From assembly GCA_044227095.1 (NCBI GenBank), contig JBGAFV010000001.1:4526001-4590000 (forward strand): 64,000 nt of DNA, written 5' to 3'. Every line of letters starts with the position of its first letter. Position 1 is the first letter of the stretch. Positions 8,754 through 17,872 of the stretch are shown piece after piece. Both the position numbers and the translations under genes were made by a program. The notes under the pieces were generated by a model that saw nothing but the letters and a program-made list of their open reading frames with translations, searched no databases and was not told where the DNA came from. The DNA is from JACMLD01 sp044227095. GTDB taxonomy: Bacteria > Bacteroidota > Bacteroidia > Chitinophagales > Chitinophagaceae.

Positions 8754-9185
8754 ATGGCACTCATTAATCCTCACATTAACTTCAACGGAAATGCAGAAGA
8801 AGCATTCAATTTTTACAAATCAGTATTTGGTGGAGCGTTCGAAAAAATTATACGTTTCAAAGATCTCTCCAGCCCTGAATGGCCGATACCAGAAAAAGAA
8901 GCAAATAAAATAATGAACATTTCTTTGCCTATTGGTAAAAACTTTTTAATGGGCAATGACGTGCCGGAAATTATGGGAAGAACAAATGAAAACGAAAACA
9001 GGTCCAAAATATATATCATTACAGAAAGCCGTGAAGAAGCAGACAAATTATTTAACGGGCTTTCAGCCGGCGGAACTGTTGAAATGCCTATTGGCGACAG
9101 CCCCTGGGGTTCTTATTTTGCTATGTTCCGAGATAAATATGGTATTGAATGGATGATAGACTTTACTCCTGCCAAAAACAATTAA
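8754..9185 (+). CDS. VOC-superfamily protein (PhnB / glyoxalase-like)
   Basis: 143 residues beginning MALINPHINFNGNAEEAFNFYKS, the usual start of the PhnB-like group, with 'FGGAFEKIIRF' and 'GNDVPE' in the middle and 'PWGSYFAMFRDKYGIEWMIDF' at the C-terminus (the 'DKYGIEWMIDF' core is diagnostic). It makes paired beta-alpha-beta-beta-beta modules. Members include metal-dependent isomerases, dioxygenases and antibiotic-binding proteins, but PhnB-like ones are mostly uncharacterised. It follows the small gene by 19 bp and completes the four-gene operon. Confidence 0.9.
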   Translation: MALINPHINFNGNAEEAFNFYKSVFGGAFEKIIRFKDLSSPEWPIPEKEANKIMNISLPIGKNFLMGNDVPEIMGRTNENENRSKIYIITESREEADKLFNGLSAGGTVEMPIGDSPWGSYFAMFRDKYGIEWMIDFTPAKNN

Positions 9186-9218
9186 GAAAAAAAAACAAAA
9201 GCCTGGTATTGTTAAGCG

Positions 9219-10505
9219 CTAAGAGACACTAACAGCTTTTTTTGCCCTAACTGGCAGATAAAGCATCAGCACAAGACCAGTAATAATAAGCAGGAAAGAA
9301 ATTATTTCGGCTTGTGTTGGTTGAAAAGGGAGTGATTCATATTTTGTATTCACTCTTATCTTTTCAATCAAAAATCTTTCAATACCATTTACAAAAAGAT
9401 AGAAACCGAATAAAGTGCCGGCTACTTTAAACTTTTTGCGCACAGCCCAAATAATTCCGAAGAGAATAATACATGCAATGATCTCATAAAGCGGAGTAGG
9501 AAAAACCGGCAATGGCAATACGTTGCAATATTCGCCCCAATTGCAATTTGGCAATGGCACACCTTCTTTATTTACATTGTGTGGATAGGTATACGCAAAA
9601 AACCAATCGGGCAACCACGATACGCCTTTAAAATAAACATGCTTTACTTTATCAAGACTATCAAACTGGCGTACAAAAAAATCTTTGTTAGCCAGTAGTT
9701 GTTGCTGAAACTGATCGCCACTTGCAAGTGAAACCACTCCGTTCTTGTCTGAAACATAAGCGCTGTTTAATACGCCCCAATCTCCATCGCCACTAACCTG
9801 GCAGCCCATACGGCCAACAGCATATGCCAGCATTAATGAAGGGGCAGCCGCATCATTTAAATGCCAGAAACCAATATTGTGTTTTTTAGCGTACCACCAA
9901 ATGGCTAATGCGGCACAAATTAAACCGCCATAAAAAGTAAGTCCGCTGGGAGAAAAAAGATTACCAATAGGATCTTTTATAAAACGATCCCAGTTCTCGA
10001 GGTTATCAAAAATTTTAGCGCCTAAAAAACCAAACACAGCGCCTAATAATATAATGTCTCCTACCCTGTCGTGTGGCCAAACGCGGATAACCCTTTCTTC
10101 AGGTTTATCTAGTTTTTGCTTATAGGCTTCGCGCCATTTAAGACCGGCAAAAATCAACCCGGCAAAAATACCAGCAGCCCAGCTACCTTGTGTTGATAAC
10201 ATGAATTGCTGCATATCTGCATTAGGATCGGCAAAAAAAGCACCGATAACTTTATAACCAAATATAAATCCCAGAAAAAAATTGATTAATAGTTCCAGCA
10301 GACTTGCAGGCTTTCCTACAGTTATTTTTTCTTCCTGAAAATGCAAAAGGCCTTCCTTACTTTTTCGCTTTAGCTCTGCACCTATAACAATAGCTGCTGT
10401 AACAAAAGCAACGGCTACCAGCAAACCAAACATATTTGCAAAACGCAATCCTCTCCAATCTGCACCAAACCAGTCGCGAACAAGAAAATAAAGATTGGGA
10501 TACAT
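9219..10505 (-). CDS. lgt: Prolipoprotein diacylglyceryl transferase
   Basis: 428 residues with at least seven hydrophobic segments. It transfers diacylglycerol from phosphatidylglycerol to the lipobox cysteine of prolipoproteins in the inner membrane. The Lgt signature region is visible as 'AYAVGRMGCQVSGDGDWG' (about residues 228-246), preceded by 'SGLTFYGGLICAALAIWWY' and followed by the C-terminal 'LFGFYLFVNGIERFLIEKIR', where the arginine motif is conserved. It is longer than the roughly 260-300 residues usual in Proteobacteria and Firmicutes. The extra length is mainly an N-terminal membrane portion and a periplasmic insert at about residues 250-310, a pattern known in Bacteroidota. The many lipoproteins in this window are its expected substrates. 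Confidence 0.9.
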   Translation of the reverse strand: MYPNLYFLVRDWFGADWRGLRFANMFGLLVAVAFVTAAIVIGAELKRKSKEGLLHFQEEKITVGKPASLLELLINFFLGFIFGYKVIGAFFADPNADMQQFMLSTQGSWAAGIFAGLIFAGLKWREAYKQKLDKPEERVIRVWPHDRVGDIILLGAVFGFLGAKIFDNLENWDRFIKDPIGNLFSPSGLTFYGGLICAALAIWWYAKKHNIGFWHLNDAAAPSLMLAYAVGRMGCQVSGDGDWGVLNSAYVSDKNGVVSLASGDQFQQQLLANKDFFVRQFDSLDKVKHVYFKGVSWLPDWFFAYTYPHNVNKEGVPLPNCNWGEYCNVLPLPVFPTPLYEIIACIILFGIIWAVRKKFKVAGTLFGFYLFVNGIERFLIEKIRVNTKYESLPFQPTQAEIISFLLIITGLVLMLYLPVRAKKAVSVS

Positions 10506-10571
10506 ATGTGGTTGCTATTGGTGAATAGAGTAATAAATAATTGACTGCAATGTTAGGGGAAAAATTTTGCA

Positions 10572-10600
10572 AAAAGGCCCACTAAAAAAGTGAGCCTTTA
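10572..10600 (-). terminator. Terminator of the bacilliredoxin gene
   Basis: AAAGGCcCACT (10573-10583) pairs with AGTGaGCCTTT (10589-10599) around an A-rich loop. Read on the minus strand it ends in a T-tract. It lies between the bacilliredoxin stop codon and the start of lgt. Confidence 0.75.
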
Positions 10601-10654
10601 TTAATCTTGTTTATTAAAGTCTGTATGCTGAATATTGTCTACTAAATACTTTCC

Positions 10655-11068
10655 TTAACAATATTCTTCAAAAGCGCTTATAAGATTTTGAGCTATCATC
10701 TGAGCAGGACGCCCTTCTATCATATGTCTTTCTATAAAATGAACCAACTGACCATCTTTAAAAAGTGCAATGGCAGGTGATGATGGCGGATAAGGTAATA
10801 AATGCTGCCTTAATGTTTTTACAGCGTCAACATCAAAACCTGCAAAAGATGTAGTAAGATGGTCTGGTTTTTTGTTGGTATTATGAACAGCCATTAAAAC
10901 ACCTGGGCGGGCCGAACCGGCTGAACAGCCACAAACTGAATTAATCATTACAAGCGTAGTTCCTTTTTGAGCTAGCTGGTTATCTACGGCTTCGGAAGTA
11001 ACTAATTCTTCAAAACCATTATCTGTTAGTTCCTCCTTCATGGGTATTACAAGTTCTGCTGGATACAT
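10655..11068 (-). CDS. BrxA/BrxB-type bacilliredoxin (YphP/YqiW family)
   Basis: 137 residues starting MYPAELVIPMKEELTDNGFE. The redox motif is CGC ('NSVCGCSAGSARPG', about residues 43-56), the family hallmark in place of the thioredoxin CxxC. A 'DVDAVKTLRQHLLPYPPSSPAIALFKDG' stretch, which is two segments joined by the conserved cis-proline region, follows. Bacillus homologues remove bacillithiol from oxidised protein thiols, and Bacteroidota also contain bacillithiol-type pathways, so that role is plausible here. It is cytoplasmic and has its own terminator. Confidence 0.92.
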   Translation of the reverse strand: MYPAELVIPMKEELTDNGFEELVTSEAVDNQLAQKGTTLVMINSVCGCSAGSARPGVLMAVHNTNKKPDHLTTSFAGFDVDAVKTLRQHLLPYPPSSPAIALFKDGQLVHFIERHMIEGRPAQMIAQNLISAFEEYC

Positions 11069-11291
11069 AATTTTTATTCTTTTGATTTTAGCAACGCAAA
11101 ACTATTGAAAAAGTTCAATACATCTTTTAAAACAATGCTAATTTATGAATTTATGTCAGTTTAATTTATCTATTTCGGATTTTTTGTCACACTGAACGCA
11201 ATTTTTATGCAATCCGGTCACAAAAAATGCGGTGGTACAGCATTTGAAAAACATTATTAGTTAAAAGAAATTTTAAAAAACAAAAAATAGA

Positions 11292-11726
11292 ATGGTTATG
11301 ACACTCGTAAAAAACAACTTCAGGCCTGTTAATTTCAACAGTGTTTTCAATGAACTTTTTAATGAATTTCCGGCTGTATTTGCAGACAAAGCCGGCCTTA
11401 ATTTCCCGCAGGTTAATATTGCTGAAACAGCAGATGCTTATCATGTTGAAGTAAATGCACCAGGCAGAAATAAAGAAGATTTTGCAATTAATGCTGATAA
11501 AGGTTTATTAACCATCAGCTACGAAAAGAAAGAAGAAACCAAAAATGATGATGTAAAATCAGTGCGCAGGGAATTTAGTTTTCAATCTTTTAAAAGAAGC
11601 TTTAGCCTCGATGAAAAGATTGATGTTACTAATATTCAGGCTAAATATGAAAATGGTTTGCTGAAGATTTTACTTCCTAAAAAAGCTGAAGTGAAAGAAG
11701 CTGCAAAACAAATAACCATCCAGTAA
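11292..11726 (+). CDS. Hsp20 / alpha-crystallin small heat shock protein
   Basis: 144 residues. An N-terminal arm (about residues 1-35, 'NSVFNELFNEFPAVF') precedes the alpha-crystallin domain 'VNIAETADAYHVEVNAPGRNKED'. The C-terminal signature 'NGLLKILLPKKAE' (about residues 119-131) contains the LxIxLP-type motif used in oligomer assembly. It is an ATP-independent holdase that binds unfolding proteins in the cytoplasm. A second ATG two codons in (11298) is an equally possible start. A clear terminator follows. Confidence 0.94.
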   Translation: MVMTLVKNNFRPVNFNSVFNELFNEFPAVFADKAGLNFPQVNIAETADAYHVEVNAPGRNKEDFAINADKGLLTISYEKKEETKNDDVKSVRREFSFQSFKRSFSLDEKIDVTNIQAKYENGLLKILLPKKAEVKEAAKQITIQ

Positions 11727-11793
11727 TTATAAAATGTATAATAAGCCTAACAGGCAAGAAATATTTTCATAAGCAGTTGGTTTTGATTTATTC

Positions 11794-11823
11794 GCCCCGT
11801 TGTTTCTACAATGGGGCTATTTT
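11794..11823 (+). terminator. Terminator of the Hsp20 gene
   Basis: GCCCCgTTGT (11794-11803) pairs with ACAAtGGGGC (11808-11817) over a TTCT loop and is followed by TATTTTT. It lies 68 bp past the Hsp20 stop codon. Confidence 0.85.
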
Positions 11824-11884
11824 TATGTGTAATATTTCGCCGGGCAGGGCGACTAATGACTGATCAATAAGAAATTTGCCGTCA

Positions 11885-12385
11885 ATGCGGTATATGCTAA
11901 CTGAAAAAGAATTCATACAATCTATAGAGCAGCACCAGAAAATCATCCACAAGGTGTGCAACCTATACATGAATGACCCGCAGGATAAAAAAGATCTTTT
12001 CCAGGAAATATTACTGGGTGCATGGAAAGGGTATGGCAATTTTAAGGGTGAAGCAAAATTTTCTACCTGGCTGTACAGAGTGGCACTTAATACTGCTATT
12101 ACTTTTTACCGCAAAGAACAAAGACAAATTGAAACAATTGCATTAAGGGAACAATTAGGGGAAAAACCAGACCATGGGCCAGACAGCCAGGAAGAACAAA
12201 CGCAGGCAATGCATAAGGCCATTGCTGATTTATCGAAAATTGACAAGGCACTTGTAATGCTGTACCTGGAAGACTACGATTATAATGAGATTGGCAATAT
12301 AATGGGCATAACACCAAACAATGTGGCTGTAAAAATGAACCGGATTAAAACAAAACTAAAATCATCGGCCATAAAATATTTGTAA
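11885..12385 (+). CDS. ECF-type RNA polymerase sigma-70 factor
   Basis: About 166 residues. Starts at 11885 or 11894 are both ATG; the in-frame TTG at 11876 is less likely. Region 2 is visible as 'DKKDLFQEILLGAWKGYGNF' with 'KFSTWLYRVALNTAI' (about residues 34-75). Region 4 is 'LYLEDYDYNEIGNIMGI' with 'NNVAVKMNRIKTKLK' at the C-terminus. It directs core polymerase to a small set of promoters. The following gene, 16 bp downstream, encodes a membrane protein in the position normally held by an anti-sigma factor. Its targets are not visible here. Confidence 0.93.
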   Translation: MRYMLTEKEFIQSIEQHQKIIHKVCNLYMNDPQDKKDLFQEILLGAWKGYGNFKGEAKFSTWLYRVALNTAITFYRKEQRQIETIALREQLGEKPDHGPDSQEEQTQAMHKAIADLSKIDKALVMLYLEDYDYNEIGNIMGITPNNVAVKMNRIKTKLKSSAIKYL

Positions 12386-12401
12386 CTGCAAAAAATAAAC
12401 T

Positions 12402-13019
12402 ATGGAACTTGACGAGTTTAAGCAGCTGTATAAAGAAAGATTGAAAACAGAAACTATGCGCCATTCTGCTGATGAACTGGCAATGCTTATTCATAGCAAA
12501 ACTTATTCTGTTACAGAAAAAATTAAACGCAGCATATGGTTTGAACTGTCTGTGTATTTATTTTTTACTGTCGCTGCATTGTTTGTATGGATTGTTTTTC
12601 CTTCACGGCTATCAAACCCTTTTGCAATGCTCACCATTGCTTTGTGCTGCATTTATTTTCTTTACCTGGTGGCCCTGTACAAAAAAATCAGGTTTTATGA
12701 AAAATCTGGTTTTGCAATTAAAGACAGCTTACGGCAGTTAATTACAATCGTTCAGCAATTTACAAGGCTCTATTTTCAGTTTACAATGGTTACTTTGCCC
12801 ATATTATTTGTATTTGGATTGATTGCCCTTTACCTGAACGTAACTAACAATCCTTCCATAAAGAGTTTCAATTGGCTGCGTGGCATTCTTTTTTACACCG
12901 GCTGGTTTTTGTTATGGTGGACTGCAATGTATTTTTTTGCAAGATGGTACATCAAAAAACTTTATGGCAATTACCTTTATCAACTGAAACTTCACTTAAA
13001 AGATATAGAAAATGGTTAA
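12402..13019 (+). CDS. Integral membrane protein paired with the ECF sigma factor
   Basis: 205 residues. A soluble, charged N-terminus (about residues 1-45, 'MELDEFKQLYKERLKTETMRH' in two parts) precedes four hydrophobic segments (about 50-68, 75-92, 125-145, 160-180). No zinc-finger HxxxCxxC is present. Gene order (sigma factor then membrane protein, 16-bp gap) suggests a membrane-bound modulator of the sigma factor, but no anti-sigma domain is recognisable, so this is inference from context only. Confidence 0.65.
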   Translation: MELDEFKQLYKERLKTETMRHSADELAMLIHSKTYSVTEKIKRSIWFELSVYLFFTVAALFVWIVFPSRLSNPFAMLTIALCCIYFLYLVALYKKIRFYEKSGFAIKDSLRQLITIVQQFTRLYFQFTMVTLPILFVFGLIALYLNVTNNPSIKSFNWLRGILFYTGWFLLWWTAMYFFARWYIKKLYGNYLYQLKLHLKDIENG

Positions 13020-13095
13020 AAGGTTTTAACAGCTCTGGCAGTTTAGCCCAAAATGGACTAATATTGCACGCATAAACAAACTTTTAACAGCAGGC

Positions 13096-14355
13096 ATGAG
13101 AATATCCAACAGGCTCCTCTTAATGTTATGTTTAGCAATTTCTTTTTCATCCCATGCACAAGATACCATTCCCCGTACCCTTATACCTATAGATACCGTA
13201 ATTGCACCGCTGCGCATTACCAATCTTAATCCTTATTTCACTATTCATTCAGATTCTACCCTCACGTATAACCTGGAGATTAATAAAGATGAAACCAAGT
13301 ATTACTGGTTTCTCCGCAATTCACCGGTTGGTTTAAGAATCAACAAAGACGATGGAGTTTTGACTTTTAAAGCAGAAAAATCATTTTTTCTTTCCGGCAA
13401 GCTTAAATACGACGTAGAATATAAAGTAAATATTGGCGTACAAAACCTTTCTAACCCGCTGGAAAGGGTTGACACCATGTTTACAATCGTTTTTTATAAT
13501 ACTGATATCATTCCTTCACATGTAAAACCATCAGTAAGTTCAACATTAACTGTTGATGAAGGCGATACTGTAAGTTTTAAAGTGCAGTGCGAAAACGGAA
13601 GTTTTCCTATTGAAAACATTACCTTTTTTGCAAACCGCCCGCTTAAAAATTTTACGCTGGTAAAAAAATGCGATGACGATTTTACATGGATGCCGCCATT
13701 TGATTTTGTAAAAGATACAGACTCCGGCAAAGTAAAAGTGTTATTATTGAATTTTGTAGGCGTTAATAAGTTCCAGGTACACGATACTGCTACTGTCCGC
13801 ATCATTGTACGTGATGCATTGAACTATCCGCTTACCGAAGAAGATTATAAAGTAACGGTAAAGAATATCAACGCCTATGTACTTCGCCTTAAGTATACAT
13901 TTGTGCAGCTTGATAAAAATGTAAAAAGCACAAAAAGCGCAAGAACTACATTTGATATTACCGGTTCTACTACTGCGCTTACCGGCAGCATACTTGCTAC
14001 TTCTTCTAACCCCAGCACACAAAAAACGGGGCAAATTTTACCCGGCGTGGGCATCTCGCTGGTGCCTATAAAAGAAGCTGTTGCCCCACCAAAGACAGTA
14101 GATCAGAACCAGGCTGCACTTGTACGTGGTTCTATTAAACGACTTGAATACATGTTAACCGACAATATACTTATTGGTGAAAGGGATCCTGATATTGTAA
14201 GAAAAACATCCAAACTTAAGGATGAGCTGAAACAAACCCAGGTACAATTGATTGATGTGCCTGTAGACGTATCTAACAATATGACTGAAGAAGAATTGAA
14301 CGAATACTTTAACAGCGCAAAGGTGAATAATAAGTACAAATCGAAAAAGAAATAA
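13096..14355 (+). CDS. Secreted protein of unknown function with Ig/cadherin-like segments
   Basis: 419 residues with a signal peptide (MRISNRLLLMLCLAISFSSH, cleavage near AQ). The middle reads like one or two beta-sandwich domains: 'TLTVDEGDTVSFKVQCENG' near residues 152-170 resembles Ig-like/cadherin-like folds, and 'DTATVRIIVRD' closes a repeat. The C-terminal third is charged and includes 'LKDELKQTQVQLIDVP'. It is probably periplasmic or surface exposed. It starts 76 bp after the membrane gene, so it may be co-transcribed with the ECF pair. No enzymatic motif was found. Confidence 0.7.
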   Translation: MRISNRLLLMLCLAISFSSHAQDTIPRTLIPIDTVIAPLRITNLNPYFTIHSDSTLTYNLEINKDETKYYWFLRNSPVGLRINKDDGVLTFKAEKSFFLSGKLKYDVEYKVNIGVQNLSNPLERVDTMFTIVFYNTDIIPSHVKPSVSSTLTVDEGDTVSFKVQCENGSFPIENITFFANRPLKNFTLVKKCDDDFTWMPPFDFVKDTDSGKVKVLLLNFVGVNKFQVHDTATVRIIVRDALNYPLTEEDYKVTVKNINAYVLRLKYTFVQLDKNVKSTKSARTTFDITGSTTALTGSILATSSNPSTQKTGQILPGVGISLVPIKEAVAPPKTVDQNQAALVRGSIKRLEYMLTDNILIGERDPDIVRKTSKLKDELKQTQVQLIDVPVDVSNNMTEEELNEYFNSAKVNNKYKSKKK

Positions 14356-14373
14356 GCTTTATTGACCGTAAGT

Positions 14374-14700
14374 CTATTGCCTTAATAATTCAATCTGGCC
14401 CGCATCGGTAAATTCACCTTCCAGAACCCGAATTCCATCTTTTACAGCATTCCGATATGGTGGCGCTGCTTGTATTAACAGCTTATAATTCCCTGCTGTT
14501 ACATTAGCAAACTGAAAAGTTCCACTTACCACATTTACAGTAAATGTATCTTTTGTTGAAAAAAGAGATGCGTGCAGCCCTCCTTCTATTGGTATAACAT
14601 TTCCTCTTACAGTTCCACCAGAAAGTGGTTTAAAAGAAATTACTGTAAAGATTACTGCAAGTAATAAGAACAAATATGTTGTAGATTTTCTGACTTGCAT
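14374..14700 (-). CDS. Small secreted carboxypeptidase-regulatory-like domain protein
   Basis: 108 residues from the ATG at 14700 (MQVRKSTTYLFLLLAVIFTV), which gives a signal peptide or membrane anchor; an ATG at 14733 would add eleven residues. The rest is one beta-sandwich module: 'GGTVRGNVIPIEGGLHASLF', then 'GTFQFANVTAGNYKLLIQA' and a C-terminal strand. This is the fold used as an N-terminal domain in TonB-dependent receptors, here standing alone. It is convergent with the preceding gene (18-bp gap) and has no recognisable partner. Confidence 0.65.
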   Translation of the reverse strand: MQVRKSTTYLFLLLAVIFTVISFKPLSGGTVRGNVIPIEGGLHASLFSTKDTFTVNVVSGTFQFANVTAGNYKLLIQAAPPYRNAVKDGIRVLEGEFTDAGQIELLRQ

Positions 14701-14776
14701 AAAACAGTTTACAATAAACTGAATAAAATGCATGCCAGCTTTGACGGAGGGCTTAGCTAACTACCTGAAACAAGAA

Positions 14777-15577
14777 TTAAATTTGGGAGCATGTCAGCGG
14801 TACAAGCAATGTTGAAGTTATGCGGGAAACTATTTTATCCTCTGCATATTCCGGCATTGCTCTTAATTGTTTCCATTGCAGATCTTTGTTGAAAGCCTTC
14901 CACGCCCTGTCATGCGATGAAATATTGTTGTACGTAAGCATGTAAGTAAGATTAGGACGTGCAGAACCTATGAGCGTTTCACCAAAAAAAACCGGGTTAA
15001 GCCCTACCCTTTTACAAATTTCAATTTCACCGGCATTATTAAACATTTCAATTTTTCTTTTACCCGCCATCTCATTAGCGCTTTCATAACGTCTTAATTC
15101 AAATATGCGCGGGCCTTGCTCTGGCAAAATCATTTTTGGCATGTAGGCAAAAGCTACGTGCAGCGAACTTTCAATTCTATCATATGCAGGTTCATCTATT
15201 GGCGCATTCAAATAATCGACAGCTGCTTGCTGGTAATCTTTATCATTAGAAAGCTTATCGTTTATCTGCATAAAATCATCCAATGTGCGAAAAGGGATAA
15301 TTACATAAATTTTCGTTTGTCCTTCCGGTTTATACTCTTTAAATACACCAATATTTTTACTGCCGTAACCGTTTAATGCAGGAATAGCTGCTTTTTCAAA
15401 ATAATCTGTTATAAGTTTCTCCTGCTCTTTATTAGTGAGTGTGTAGGTCCTGAGTTCGTAAAATTCCCGTTTTTGTTTTTTTGTTGATTCTGTTTCACTG
15501 GCATTGCTTAATAAAGGCACAAAACTGCCCAGCGATGCGCCAAATACCGAAGTTTTCAGAAAGGAACGTCTTTTCAT
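14777..15577 (-). CDS. NIPSNAP-family protein, exported
   Basis: 266 residues from the ATG at 15577, giving MKRRSFLKTSVFGASLGSF. This is a twin-arginine-like leader (RRSFLK) and the reason for choosing this start over 15637. Two NIPSNAP-type dimeric alpha/beta-barrel modules follow: 'REFYELRTYTLTNKEQEKLI' (about residue 37 on) and 'GPRIFELRRYESANEMAG' (about residue 153 on). The family is related to antibiotic-biosynthesis monooxygenase-like folds and is mostly uncharacterised in bacteria. Export by Tat would suggest a folded or cofactor-containing protein. Confidence 0.85.
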   Translation of the reverse strand: MKRRSFLKTSVFGASLGSFVPLLSNASETESTKKQKREFYELRTYTLTNKEQEKLITDYFEKAAIPALNGYGSKNIGVFKEYKPEGQTKIYVIIPFRTLDDFMQINDKLSNDKDYQQAAVDYLNAPIDEPAYDRIESSLHVAFAYMPKMILPEQGPRIFELRRYESANEMAGKRKIEMFNNAGEIEICKRVGLNPVFFGETLIGSARPNLTYMLTYNNISSHDRAWKAFNKDLQWKQLRAMPEYAEDKIVSRITSTLLVPLTCSQI

Positions 15578-15862
15578 AAATTGGATTTCTGAATAATGTA
15601 ACGTGGTATATCGTACTATGGTGTTTTTACAAACCAAAATACTCTTTACTACTTAGCTACCTAAAGTATGATTGCATATTAGAAAGCATCCGAAAAATAT
15701 AAAAAGACTAAAACCCTGTAAATTTTCCCACAAATGTTAGAACCATGGTGATAAACAGAAGTGATTAAAATTGCAGAAATTGTTCGTTCCACCTGTGTAT
15801 TACAAAATGACTTTAACTTTTGCTGCTATTAAACCGGGGTTCTAATACTATATCTTACACCT

Positions 15863-16108
15863 ATGAAAAAGATAATGCACAAAATAGTGCCTGGTATAGT
15901 CTGTTTGTTTTCAATTGCAAGCCTTCATGCGCAAGACAGTACAAAAGCAAAAACAAACGAACACATTATAAAGGGAAATGAACAGGCAGATAACCTTAAC
16001 GGGAAAAAGATACAACAGCAAAGCCTTGGCAATAATAAATTTGAAAAGCTGGATACTTCAGCAACTAAACCCATCGCTAAGAAGAAGAAAAGCAAAAAAA
16101 AGCATTAA
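15863..16108 (+). CDS. Small secreted lysine-tailed protein
   Basis: 81 residues: a signal peptide (MKKIMHKIVPGIVCLFSIAS, cleavage near HAQD), a short polar body rich in Asn, Gln and Lys, and a basic C-terminus (KKKKSKKKH). The mature part is only about 57 residues and looks disordered. No family is recognised. The signal peptide and start context support a real gene. The 155 bp after it hold no other feature. Confidence 0.55.
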   Translation: MKKIMHKIVPGIVCLFSIASLHAQDSTKAKTNEHIIKGNEQADNLNGKKIQQQSLGNNKFEKLDTSATKPIAKKKKSKKKH

Positions 16109-16263
16109 GAAGCATATAGCACAACATAAAGATGGCCATTGATTTGCTCTACAAGTGTGCGACCCCCGCACAGCCACGCCATTAGGACGTGCAAGGATGC
16201 TCAACAATGATATACTGCTGGTTCCACAAAAAAATAAAAATCAATATTGTTACACCAGGCTAA

Positions 16264-17727
16264 TTACTGTTTAATAAACATACCAGTAAACTTATTATTG
16301 TACAACTGGCTGTTTAATGCCTGGTATTGTTTCTGAACAGATAATAATTGCCTGCTTCTTTCTTCTTCTGCTGATGAAACTCTTGCAAAAGAACCGGTAT
16401 TGATATAGTTCAAAGCTGCTGCCAGTGACGGCTCTGTCAAATCACCCCAGTTTCTATTTACACCATCTGCAGTTAATTTATCAGGCGCAAATCCGTCATA
16501 ATATTCTGCACTGCCAACACTGTTAACCGTTTTAAAAGAGATGGGATAAATGGCATAGTTAAATATAGAGATTGGAAAAAAACCAACAGGCTTGCCATAA
16601 GTAGTATCGCCCACAAGCTTAACATCCATATAAGGCCTGAGATTGTTTATAAGCAATTCGCTTGCAGAAGCAGTTTCATGACTTACAATAAATAAAACAC
16701 GTGAAAGGTTTACACTTCCCGCTTTTTGGTATTTAACTGTATTGTTTGCGGGTTGAAAAGCCGTGCTTGCATAATTTGCTTTGCGTTTTAATAGAGGAAA
16801 TTTACCTGCAACCAAAGAATCATTGAAAATATAAGTGTACATGGTTTGGGCACTTGCAGAAGAAGGCGCAATAAGATTGGCCAACGCATCTTGCGTAGCA
16901 GTAGAACCACCGTGATTATAACGAAGATCAACCACCAGTTCATTAATACCTTTTGATGCAAAATCTGTAAATGCGTTAGTTAATTCTGTTTGTGAAGTAG
17001 TGCCAAAAAACTGGTTAAAAACAAGATAGCCAGTTTTTTTGGTGCCGGATGTTATAACATCTGTATACAAAACTGAATTGGCAGTAAAACTTGCTTTGGT
17101 AAGATTAAGTGTAGCAGTACTGCCATCATTTTTCGTAAAAGTGAAATTGGCAGAACTTGATGTGGCACCAAAAAATACATCGTTTAATGTAGCAATACTT
17201 GCATTGTCTGTGCCAATAGCAGCGTTGTTTATTTTACTGATATACCAACCTCTTTGCACACCTGCAACACCAGCTGGCGATGTTTTATATACATACTCCA
17301 CAAACCAGTAAACAGAGTCGTAAGGAAGTGCTTTATCAATTGAAGCAGATTTTATAAAAAACCCGTAATCGGTATTGTTACCTGTTTGTATAGCATCTGA
17401 ACCAGCCTGAGTAGTTACAAAACTGTAGCTATGTTTATTATCCTGGGGCTGCAAGGCCCTTATGCCAGCCATTTCATTTTGCGCAGCTATTAGTTCGGTA
17501 CTGCCTGTGTATTGACGCGGATTAAACACCCCATAAGAAGGAATTACCTCATGCCAGAGATATACTTCTTTACTGTATAAATAAACTGAATCACGCAAAA
17601 GATCTAATCTTGCTGCAGCTGAAAGTGTATCTGTTGTGGCAGGCGGCGTAACCGAACTATCACTTTTTTTACAGGAAAATATTGATACAAAGAAAATAAC
17701 GGCTGGAATTATTAAATAGTTTTTCAT
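16264..17727 (-). CDS. S41-family C-terminal processing peptidase, lipoprotein
   Basis: 487 residues from the ATG at 17727, chosen because it yields a lipobox signal (MKNYLIIPAVIFFVSIFSCK, cysteine 19); the longer start at 17772 would bury it. A PDZ-like segment ('SPAGVAGVQRGWYISKIN', about residues 150-168) precedes the peptidase core. The core has 'GYLVFNQFFGTT', 'ELVVDLRYNHGG' and the catalytic region 'SHETASASELLINNL' with the nucleophile serine, then 'GDTTYGKPVGFFPI' carrying the lysine. It should be anchored in the periplasm or outer membrane and cleave C-termini of exported proteins. Confidence 0.9.
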   Translation of the reverse strand: MKNYLIIPAVIFFVSIFSCKKSDSSVTPPATTDTLSAAARLDLLRDSVYLYSKEVYLWHEVIPSYGVFNPRQYTGSTELIAAQNEMAGIRALQPQDNKHSYSFVTTQAGSDAIQTGNNTDYGFFIKSASIDKALPYDSVYWFVEYVYKTSPAGVAGVQRGWYISKINNAAIGTDNASIATLNDVFFGATSSSANFTFTKNDGSTATLNLTKASFTANSVLYTDVITSGTKKTGYLVFNQFFGTTSQTELTNAFTDFASKGINELVVDLRYNHGGSTATQDALANLIAPSSASAQTMYTYIFNDSLVAGKFPLLKRKANYASTAFQPANNTVKYQKAGSVNLSRVLFIVSHETASASELLINNLRPYMDVKLVGDTTYGKPVGFFPISIFNYAIYPISFKTVNSVGSAEYYDGFAPDKLTADGVNRNWGDLTEPSLAAALNYINTGSFARVSSAEEERSRQLLSVQKQYQALNSQLYNNKFTGMFIKQ

Positions 17728-17872
17728 ACAGTAAAAGATACGCTTGAAGTGTAAATATGGTTTGCGGCCCATTCAGTAAAAATATTGCTTTAATATATTC
17801 TTAACCATAAATGCCGGCTGTATTAACATCCTTAAAACATTGGCGCTAAAAATTGCAAGGCAGGTTTGTGAA

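Noticed and set aside
11876..11885. TTG start for the first ECF sigma factor
   Set aside because: Two ATG codons in frame follow within 18 bp, and the sigma domain begins after them.
16155..16200. GC-rich stretch after the small secreted gene that resembles a repeat module
   Set aside because: It does not match any module of the repeat family and forms no convincing hairpin.
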